From: Rutstroemia sp. NJR-2017a BVV2
Lineage: Eukaryota; Ascomycota; Leotiomycetes; Helotiales; Rutstroemiaceae
DNA length: 64,000 nt
Assembly: GCA_002946415.1 (NCBI GenBank)
Contig: NJPS01000079.1
Span: 1-64,000 of the forward strand
Direction of reading: 5' to 3'
In this document: piece by piece, positions 56,635-64,000 of the stretch
How the letters are laid out: each line of letters opens with the position of its first letter
Numbering within the stretch: position 1 is the first letter of the stretch
The notes under the pieces: model-generated
Databases searched by the model: none
What the model saw: the letters and a program-made list of their open reading frames with translations, nothing else
Told to the model about the DNA's origin: nothing
Made by a program: the position numbers and the translations under genes

Positions 56635-58459
56635 CTCGACTGGATATCACCGGCTATGCCTTTATCTTCGGACAGTCGCAATCCGAGATGATAGTAATGG
56701 GACATGCAGTAGATTCCGAGATGGGTGCGTTCAATGCAGCAGTTATTCCCTTTCTCGAGAGGTTCACAGATATATGAACATCAATCTGCGGAAATGACAA
56801 AAAGCCGAATTCACTCGAACACGCTTTTATATGTGAAAAGGAGATTGATCTTCATGGTTGCCTGCGATCGGCGGCCGCTAGCTTACCTCATCTTGCACTT
56901 ACAGGCAGACACGTTTCTAATCCTATCCATCTCTCTTTTTCTGTCGGAAAAGCATAAGGGAGTTGGAGTAGGTATAGATCTTCGAGATGGAGCTTCAGTG
57001 AATTCCGAGTTTGGAACAAATTCTAAAATTCGTTGGGTATGAAGCGAACACGTCCTTTGAGGTTTTAGGACGCGAAAAAAGGGGCTCGCCTACTGAAGAG
57101 GCACCTCACTAACGTTCTCTAGCACCTGGTGAAGCTTAGTCGTAGTATACTCAAGTTCTTACTTCAATACTCTTTAACCGCTCAAAATTCAGAAAATTGA
57201 GATGCAAATATCTGGTTAATTATAATTGATGGATATATTTAAAGAGTACTTTTAAGTATGTTAAGGATTATTTTGTAAAGTTTTAAGGCTTAGTTGAGAT
57301 AGATACAATAAATCCCAAGTCAGATTTTGATGTTGGTATACTATTACCAAACTCCACCGAGTGTCTAGTAAGGATTTCTTGAACTATATATTGCGAGCCC
57401 TCAGGCCAAAGTCCGGGCAGGTGCAGTGCAGGCGTCTGCCAGAAAGTATGCGAAAATCAGCAAGGTAATCTTACTCGAGTAGCTAGAGAGATTTAAGGCC
57501 GTGGCCCGACAGTCCGAATGACTACAATACAACGCTTTGCATAAAAACATCACTTTTTAAAAATCACCATTAATCCCACTCTGTACCCTCAATTAACTCA
57601 ACAACCACATATTGGATTTTAATTATATTTGATCGCAAGCTTAATTACTATAGTATATATCAATTAAAAAAAAGTATAGCCTCTCTAAGGGCATAGAAAG
57701 TAATCCCAAATTTGAGGGGCAAAATATTCAACTTTGGGGTTCGGAAAATGAACCTCGGTTCAACGAAAATCGGTTTTCTTACTTTTTCTTACTTTTGAAC
57801 AATTCTTGATTAATTAATTGATTTTTTGAGATAAGATAAAAAAGTGATATATAAAATGATAGTCCTTAAAAAGGGCTATTAAATGAGCTAGCCTTTATTA
57901 TTATAGGGCTTATAATAAAAAAGTAATTAAAGAAATAAGATTTTGAAAGAGAGGTGTTTTTAAAAAGTGATGTTTTTAAAAATTTAAGGTTTGTCAATCC
58001 AGTTATGCAAAGCGTTGTATCACGTGAATGTCTCTCCGCTACGATTTCGAAAAGTGCACGTTCTCCTCCGCGCATAGAACCACCTTGCTCTTCCATGACT
58101 TCCATGACAACTTTCTTGAGTATAGCTTTCTGCCTATCGTCCCATCTTTCCATCTTTCTTTCCTTGGTTGTGGTCGAATCCAGTCGTGGCTGTAGGTCTC
58201 AGCCTTCTCACGCGTCTCACATCTCCAGCCTCCTCACCACTTTCACTTCGTGCGACCACACCATTTCTTTATGCACAGCCAACAGCAGCTATCTTACTTA
58301 AATCATGCGGCTCTTTCTCTATTTAAAAACAGTCATAATGCACACCCACACCGACTTAAATTTTACTCACGGTTTTTGTTGTGAGCAGGCAGAGCAGCCG
58401 TCTTTCCCTCATTCTTTCTTGACATTATACATCAACAGGCCTCACTAAGAACAAATACG
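56635..58459. other. Intergenic region between kinesin and OPT genes, AT-rich
   Basis: About 1.8 kb without a gene. The 57.1-58.0 kb part is strongly AT-rich and contains a complete MITE. From 58.05 to 58.45 kb is the probable promoter and leader of the OPT gene. Confidence 0.55.
57528..58019. mobile_element. MITE-like element with terminal inverted repeats and TA target site
   Basis: An AT-rich 0.49-kb element is bounded by perfect inverted ends TACAACGCTTTGCATAA (left, from 57528) and its complement (right, ending 58019). Both ends carry TA, as expected for a Tc1/mariner-type TA duplication. Inside the ends the homology continues (AAACATCACTTTTTAAAAA on both sides), but the right arm has about 27 extra bases (beginning CTGGATTGACAAACC). 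No transposase frame is present, so it is non-autonomous. Confidence 0.8.
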
Positions 58460-60564
58460 ATGGCCTCACTCTCCAGAAACGAAGAAGATAGACCATTGCT
58501 GGATCAAAATGCAGAAGGCGATGATCTTCGGACTTCAATATCGGGACGAGGCTCTCAAGTCAAAGACTTCGCTGGTTTCACCTGGCGTGGTGTATTTTTG
58601 GGATTGTGTATAGGAGCCATTGTGTGCTTGACCAACATTCATTTCGGCCTACAAACAGGTTACATCAATATCATGGGAATGCCGTCTGCTCTAATAGGCT
58701 TTGGGGTATTTCAATTTTTCCAGAAGCATTTGGATCTGCCATTCTCTCCAGCGGAAAACGTACTCGTTCAAACGGTTGCCAGCTCCGTCGGCGCCATGCC
58801 AGCAACGGCGGGACTAGTGGGAGTGATCCCTGCCCTCGAGTTTCTTGTCCCCCCACCAAATGGGGCATCTTCTCACCCGAGTATGATACGCCTGTGTGTA
58901 TGGTCCTTGGGGACTTGTATTTTTGGCCTTGTTTTTGCAATGACCTTACGCAATCGCATTATTCTGAGGGAAAAGTTGAGGTTCCCAACTGGCACAGCTA
59001 CTGCCTTGACAATCAATGTTCTGCATCGGGAAAAGGCCGTCACCGAGCCCCAATCAGGTGCGACTTCGAATAACATACTAGAGGAGCGGATAGAAGGTCT
59101 CGATGCAGAATTTGAACACTCTTCTACCGTACGTCCGTACGTCGGGCTTCGAGATATAGGTCTTGCGATGGGTGTATCAGGAGTATACGTAAGCATGTGT
59201 AAAATCACCTCTATACTTCATCTAATATGATCAGACTACGGTATCATACTTCCTGCCTATTCTTCACAACATCCCAATATTTGGACAAGCCATTGCCTCG
59301 AGGTGGCTATGGACCTTCAACCTGTCTTTCGGCTACTTCGGCCAAGGAATAATTACTGGGCATATAGTAATGATCAATATGCTCGCAGGGGCCGTTGTGG
59401 GTTGGGGTATCCTGTCCCCGTTAGCGGAGGGCATGGGCTGGGCACCTGGTCCTGTCAGTAACTGGGAAACCGGAAGCAGGGGATGGACCATATGGATAAG
59501 CCTCGCCGCGATGCTTGCAGATGCACTGGTTGATCTAGTCTGGTTCATTAGTCAGTCGATACTCTCGTCTTTCAAAGCTCCACAAGAAGACGCAGATGTG
59601 GACGCGTCGAACGAGTCTTGTGCTAGGCTCAGCCCGAAAGATAATAGTGCCATTTTCTCAAAGTTCAATTGGATTTGGCTCACCGGCGGCTTGGTGCTCT
59701 CCATCGCAATCTGTATTTCAGCTGTAGCTATCACTTTTGGACAGTTTATGCCCGGACTTGTTACTATATTCGCAATAGTCATATCTCTACCACTCTGTGT
59801 CATGGGGATAAAAGCTGTAGGAACAACAGACCACAATCCTGCGTCGGGAATCGCAAAGATATGTCAACTCATAGTGGGCCGCATCATCCCACGATCGAGT
59901 CCAAACACCAAACTAATTAATCTTGTCGCTGGTGGCATTGCCGAGGCTGGAGCTGTGCAGTCTGGTTTCATGATGCAAAATCTCAAGACAGGTTACTTGA
60001 GTCACTCAAGTCCTGATACTCAGTTCTTCGGTCAGGTTGTTGGATCGCTGTTTGGCGCAGTCCTCTCCAGCATGCTCTATCGTCTCTACACTTCCGTCTA
60101 CAGTGTCCCCGGTGACGTTTTTCAAGTACCTTCAGCATATGTATGGCGTGCTGGGGCCGCTCTTGCAGTTGGCGAGGGTCTACCTGACCGTGCACCTATT
60201 TTCGCTCTGGTGACAGCTATCCTATTTGCATCATTTTCGATTTCTAGGATCGTCTTTGTCAACTCAAAGTATCGCTATCTCATCCCCATGGGTATACCTT
60301 TTTCAATCGGTACGTTGCATGGCTCGTTCAGCTTTTTTCTTTTCTTGAAAAAAATTCTTCTAATCGCCGATGCAAGGAATGTACAACGTACCCAGCTTCA
60401 CACTGGCCAGAGCACTTGGGGCCCTGTTCCAGTGGTACTGGACTACAAGAATGAGACGAGATGAGTCGCCATCGATGTTATTCGCAAGTGGGCTAATATT
60501 AGGTGAGGGTGTAGCAAGTATCCTTAGTCTGATCCTTGAGGCATCTCATGTACCTCACTTGTGA
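58460..60564 (+). CDS. OPT-family oligopeptide/metal-chelate transporter (YGL114W-like)
   Basis: Exons are 58460-59188, 59235-60309 and 60377-60564, giving 663 residues. The N-terminus is cytosolic and charged (MASLSRNEEDRPLLDQ, with a di-leucine-like motif). A dozen or more hydrophobic segments follow. Family signatures are GLQTGYINIMGMPSALIGFG, LREKLRFPTGTATALTINVL, GYFGQGIITGHIVMINMLAG, GTTDHNPASGIAKICQLI, FMMQNLKTGYL and YNVPSFTLARALG. The PTGTA and NPASG motifs place it in the OPT superfamily branch with yeast YGL114W rather than the classical ISP4/OPT1 peptide importers. Substrate is unknown: peptides, glutathione derivatives or metal chelates. It is convergent with the CmcJ-like gene, with 168 bp between stop codons. 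All introns have good signals, and splicing restores SIGMYNVPSF. Confidence 0.87.
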
Positions 60565-60732
60565 TATGGTGGTGATGTCAGGATGAAGAACAGCTTATAT
60601 ATTGTCATTTTGTGATATAGAACCTTCCCAATTGGCTGCCACACACCAGCACAATCAAACAACTTCTCAGCCTAGAACATGTCAAATAGTGACTGAAATT
60701 ACGCTCGACATTCGTTCCTTGCGACAGATACC

Positions 60733-61860
60733 TTATCCCATCTTTGGACGTGTGAAAACATACGCCCTGACCTCAATACTTTTTCTGGGATCCACCCCTG
60801 ATGGAACTTGGCTATGGAGGAAAGAAGTGTGCGGTGAGCCTACATATGTTAATAAGATTATCTAGCAGCACATCATATCTAGAAAAATACTCACACGATG
60901 CCCGTACATCTCTTTTCGAGTCAAAGATCTTTATCATGAGCGGCTCATCTTTTGTTTGGCGCGATAGATAGTAGAACTTCTGCTGCTCGCCATATAGCAA
61001 TGCCCACGCTTCTCGCACTCCATGTCCCGCGCTCCGGATGACATCGTTTGTGACGAGTTCCGAGCTCTTACATGTGCTACCGTCGCACACTGTAACAGGT
61101 TTATCTTCTACTGCGCTGGAAATGGGCCTCCATACGCTTTCAATGACGTTAGCCGCGATTTAAGTGGATAGAGTGAGTGCTACTGACTTGATCATTCGGA
61201 CTCGTCCTCGGCTGTACATATCCACCTTCTCATCGCCCATACATTCTCGCATCCGCTGCAGTGTCTGAATTGCTTGGTAAGGGCTCTGATCTAACTTTTG
61301 TTAACACCAAGACTTGTTACTCTTCGTTCCATGAAGAACTCACCAACATGTACGTTTCCAGAAGTCGGGAGGAACACTGTCTTATCATTCATATCGACTT
61401 CCGCCGGAGTGTAGTCCGCTCTTCGCATCTATTCCGTATCCGTCAGCTAAAGCTCAAGCCTCAACTCTTCCCCCTCCATCCATCCATTCTCACTCACCCT
61501 CCAATCAAAGATCTGCACATCATCCACATCTTCCACTTCCGCACGTATCAGATCGATTACCTGCGGCAGATACTCGCGCTCAATCGCTTCCTCGTCGCGG
61601 AAGTGGTCGAAATCGATCTTCTGCTTGCGATACGCGAAGCCGTGGTCGTCTAATGTGTATGTGGATTCCTCGCCGCGGATATCGGTGATGGGCACTTGGA
61701 CAGAGTGGAAGACGAAGTTGCTCTGTCGGTCGTCTTCGGAGTGCTCCGGGACGGAGGAGAGATAGACGAAGGGTTTTTCTTTTTCGTATAAGGGGATCCA
61801 TTTTAGATAGGTTAAGGTGGCGTTCTCGTGGCGAGGGGATATTGGTGCCATTGGTGCCAT
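60733..61860 (-). CDS. CmcJ/AsaB-like oxidoreductase (cephem-methoxylase P8/GA4-desaturase-like family)
   Basis: Exons on the minus strand are 61860-61498, 61428-61344, 61290-61188, 61136-60895 and 60839-60733, giving 299 residues. The start PISPRHENATLTYLKWIPLY and the block YTLDDHGFAYRKQKIDFDHF are diagnostic of this fungal family. Splicing restores FDWRMRRADYTPAEVD, VHVDQSPYQAIQTL (HVD is a candidate iron-ligand HxD), GRVRMINVWRPISSAVEDKP, KFYYLSRQTKDEPLMIKIFD and the terminal SIEVRAYVFTRPKMG. Relatives are small non-heme oxygenase-like proteins, often in secondary-metabolite clusters and annotated as hydroxylase or desaturase; few have a known reaction. The second methionine (61851) is an alternative start. 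Five short introns in a 0.9-kb coding sequence is dense even for this genome. Cytosolic location is presumed: no signal peptide is seen. Confidence 0.87.
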
Positions 61861-62845
61861 TGTGATGGATAGTATAATGGAAATGCCAAAGTGTTCTTTA
61901 AAGTCGATAGAATAAGTCACTACGCCGTGAAACTTAGAAAGTAGGAGCGTTTCGTAGGATGATACTGAACTGACACAGGAATTAAAAGGGCAGATGGGAG
62001 CTTTTGAGAATGGGAATCAATATGAGCTTGATTTCGTGCTGATATGGATGGGTAAAGTGAAAAATCCATTGGTCAGATTCACCCTCCAATGTAATCAATG
62101 TGTTTTCTCTTTTCTCATCGAGATCAGATCATATATTAAATGCAGTCCCCTCGGTTCGTCGCCAGACACGACTTACATTATTGAGTTTTCGGAAATATTT
62201 TGTGAGGTGGTGTGGTACGTTGCCCGAGTGGGGGAAGGAGGCTCAAGGGGAAAAGGGGGAGGGGGGGAGGGGCGTGCGGGGAAGAGCCCCAATTTTCAGG
62301 GTATCCATGACTTCCCTCCTCTACAGTGCGATTTGAGATAGGAGTTGTCAGCACGGAAAAAGATTGTAGACGCTTTCAAGAATACACAATAAGCCGAGAG
62401 CTTAAGATTTTACTTAGATACTTTACTTAATGTTTCGTAGGCTAAGTTAAATCGACGGGGAACTGAAAACGGCGACCGTTATGTATTCTCCCTCGACAAT
62501 TGCGAGTTTACAGTATTTCCCGTTCGTGTAAGATTACCTAGAGCCTCCCTAACATTACAACGTAAAGTCCCTGGACTAGATTTTTGATATTATAGAGTCA
62601 CGCACGTTTCACGATAAAAGTAAAAAGAGTATGGAAGCCAATTTTGTGACAATACAAAACTACAGCTAGATCGTGACTAAGTAATGACAGATAATTCCCT
62701 CGCCAACTTCCATGCTTCATCACTCTCCCCAAGTTATGTTCCTCTACTACATGCTTCCATTCCCTGCGACTCATCGACCTAGAGATGAAACCATAAGTTA
62801 AGAAATCCCAAGTAAGCAGAAAGCGCGAAGACGAACCTTTGCGGC
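61861..62845. other. Intergenic region
   Basis: No supportable gene. A G-rich stretch (about 62230-62285) gives low-complexity frames. It is the promoter of the CmcJ-like gene and the 3' flank of the small gene at 62846. Confidence 0.5.
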
Positions 62846-63064
62846 TCAATTAGTCGAGCCTGCGCCGCATTCAAACGCAGGAACCGTGAAGCGATCTGGA
62901 CCACCAGTTTCCTTCTTCTCGCGAGCAGCTTTCTGATAGTCTTTGTGCTCCATAGCAGCTTGATATGGCTTGGCACGAGCGTCGTTCTTAGCTGTTGAGA
63001 CAATGTTGTCCATCCATGAAGGAGGAGCGAAGCCGAACTTGGCGTGATCGGAATCTGAAGACAT
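62846..63064 (-). CDS. Conserved-looking 72-residue small protein, function unknown
   Basis: A single exon encodes 72 residues beginning MSSDSDHAKFGFAPPSWM. It is hydrophilic and charged in the middle (RAKPYQAAMEHKDYQKAARE) and ends CGAGSTN. No signal peptide or membrane segment is seen. The leader carries a clean 50-nt intron (63089-63138) with GTAAGT and CAG ends, which strengthens the case that this short frame is transcribed. I recall similar short proteins in other filamentous ascomycetes but cannot name a function. Confidence 0.65.
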   Translation of the reverse strand: MSSDSDHAKFGFAPPSWMDNIVSTAKNDARAKPYQAAMEHKDYQKAAREKKETGGPDRFTVPAFECGAGSTN

Positions 63065-63088
63065 AATGATTGCGCGGGTTGGGATTGA

Positions 63089-63138
63089 CTGCACCCTTTT
63101 TAGTTTTTGTAAGAATGTTTCGGGAGGGAAGTACTTAC
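63089..63138 (-). other. 5'UTR intron of the 72-residue gene
   Basis: On the minus strand GTAAGT (donor G at 63138), then an ACTAAAA-type branch region and a CAG acceptor (63089-63091), 25 nt upstream of ATG 63064. No upstream ATG in frame was found, so it is non-coding. Confidence 0.55.
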
Positions 63139-63626
63139 TTTTAATGATGTCGATGAACTGCGAAGATTGTCGTATGTCGAAACTCTGTGGTGAGGTCTCT
63201 AGATGGTTTCAGTCTGAGGAGCTGGTTTTCTTATATGATCTATTCGTCAGTCTTCTGCTAGCGACCAGAAATGGACACTGTCAGACAAAGTGCGGAGACC
63301 GCTCGCTGAAAGCGTTCGGGCCCCCTCTGCCGCCATTTTAGGCCTCTCGCCCGATATATGATATAGGATGCCATGTTCCATTCATGCTAAGCGAGTAAAA
63401 GCAGTCGAAGGGCTGCCCCCATGGCGCAGTGTATCCGGATCCTTGATCTTGCTTGCATATCTTACATGCATTACAAATATTGAAGCTTTGTGTAATGTAA
63501 AACGTGGCCCAGTAAAGGAGTGGATAAGATGGAGAAGTAAGATTGCGCAGCCTGGATGCATATTAAACATTCTGCAGAGCCTCATCGACCCACTTTTGTC
63601 GCAGTTCCCGCCGGGAAAATCAAAGA
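63139..63626. other. Intergenic region
   Basis: No gene is seen. The open plus frame at 63368-63808 has no domain and overlaps the better minus-strand candidate. Confidence 0.5.
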
Positions 63627-64000
63627 TCATGCCATGTCATTATCATCCATACCATAACTTTCTAACCTTTGGTTCAACAACGGCAGATAGTGTGTGGGTA
63701 CTTCGAGTAGCTGGGATGGTCTGGGTGATTTCACATGTGAATAACCCAGCAGTGTGCGACCGCATTGGACTGGAACCAGGTATTCGTAAAACACGATTTC
63801 GTCAGTGACCGTATATCCGAAGAGTTGCGCGGCGTCGGGCAACACCAAGTTCAGGTAGTCTTGAGCCAAGGCCAGTAACTCAAAGGCTTGGCTTTTTGCT
63901 TCCAGTCCCCTTTCGAGTAAGACCCTGGAGAGGAGAAAGCGAGATCTTGCGATAGCACCATCAAGCCAAGGTTCAAGTTCTAGGTCACTTAAGGAGGAAC
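63627..64000 (-). CDS. 3' end of a gene, TPR-like C-terminus (partial)
   Basis: The minus frame is open from the window edge to a stop at 63627, about 124 codons with no start. The upstream part, LDGAIARSRFLLSRVLLERG and QAFELLALAQDYLNLVLP, has the helix-turn-helix spacing of tetratricopeptide repeats. DEIVFYEYLVPVQCGRTLLG resembles the end of fungal TPR proteins, where DEMV(I/L)(Y/F) and a Gly-Arg segment follow the last repeat. The tail after GYSHV is less family-like and could include an unspliced intron. The rest of the gene lies beyond the window. Confidence 0.5.
   Translation of the reverse strand, partial: SSLSDLELEPWLDGAIARSRFLLSRVLLERGLEAKSQAFELLALAQDYLNLVLPDAAQLFGYTVTDEIVFYEYLVPVQCGRTLLGYSHVKSPRPSQLLEVPTHYLPLLNQRLESYGMDDNDMA

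Noticed and set aside
63368..63808. 146-codon plus-strand frame near the window end
   Set aside because: It has no domain and overlaps the better-supported minus-strand TPR-like C-terminus.

Overview
This window comes from a filamentous ascomycete nuclear genome, most likely a member of the Leotiomycetes. That assignment is inferred from gene content and gene structure; no search was run. Most genes have several exons with short introns of about 49-226 nt, usually GTAAGT/GTATGT-type donors, RCTAAC/CTGAC branch sites and YAG acceptors. I rebuilt the exon chains by hand from these signals and from reading-frame continuity. Nearly every proposed gene sums to an exact multiple of three. Gene names are family-level recognitions from remembered sequence motifs.

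Layout. 1-187 is a nearly pure G tract. 2959-5794 (-) is a BNI4-like bud-neck/PP1 scaffold. It is followed by about 9 kb (5795-14803) without a convincing gene, rich in microsatellites and a 7-bp GGGAGAA minisatellite. 14804-18799 (+) is a STAND-type-N-domain/coiled-coil/ankyrin protein. 19425-21206 (+) is a DCR2-like metallophosphatase. 22368-23794 (-) is a lysophospholipid acyltransferase, divergent from a POS5-like NADH kinase (24526-25924 +). 27366-27952 (+) is a small secreted, eight-cysteine, beta/gamma-crystallin-like protein. 29797-31596 (-) is a Dal5/TNA1-type MFS anion permease lying between degenerate repeat copies. 33140-34399 (+) is a HET-domain protein and 34630-36564 (+) is DUS1. 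36844-37908 (-) is an SDR, divergent from a kappa-class GST (38315-39201 +). A possible small F-box-like gene (39586-40065 +) precedes a large YTA7/ATAD2-type AAA-bromodomain chromatin ATPase (40178-45429 +).

46302-56634 is the most unusual part. Five consecutive genes lie on the minus strand. Four encode coiled-coil proteins; three of those share a C-terminal domain I cannot assign to a known family, and the fourth is built from about 15 tandem 21-bp units that encode perfect heptads. The fifth is a kinesin with a SAM-like tail. All nine introns across these five genes are phase 0. I regard this as the best candidate for an undescribed gene family in the window.

After a TIR-bounded MITE (57528-58019) come an OPT/YGL114W-like transporter (58460-60564 +), a convergent five-exon CmcJ/AsaB-like oxidoreductase (60733-61860 -), a 72-residue small protein with a 5'UTR intron (62846-63064 -), and the 3' end of a TPR-like gene that runs off the window (63627-64000 -).

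The housekeeping genes form no pathway together. Plausible functional units are the divergent pairs acyltransferase/NADH kinase and SDR/GST-kappa, which could share promoters, and the OPT transporter with the CmcJ-like oxidase, which could be a small accessory unit. No tRNA, rRNA or CRISPR was found.
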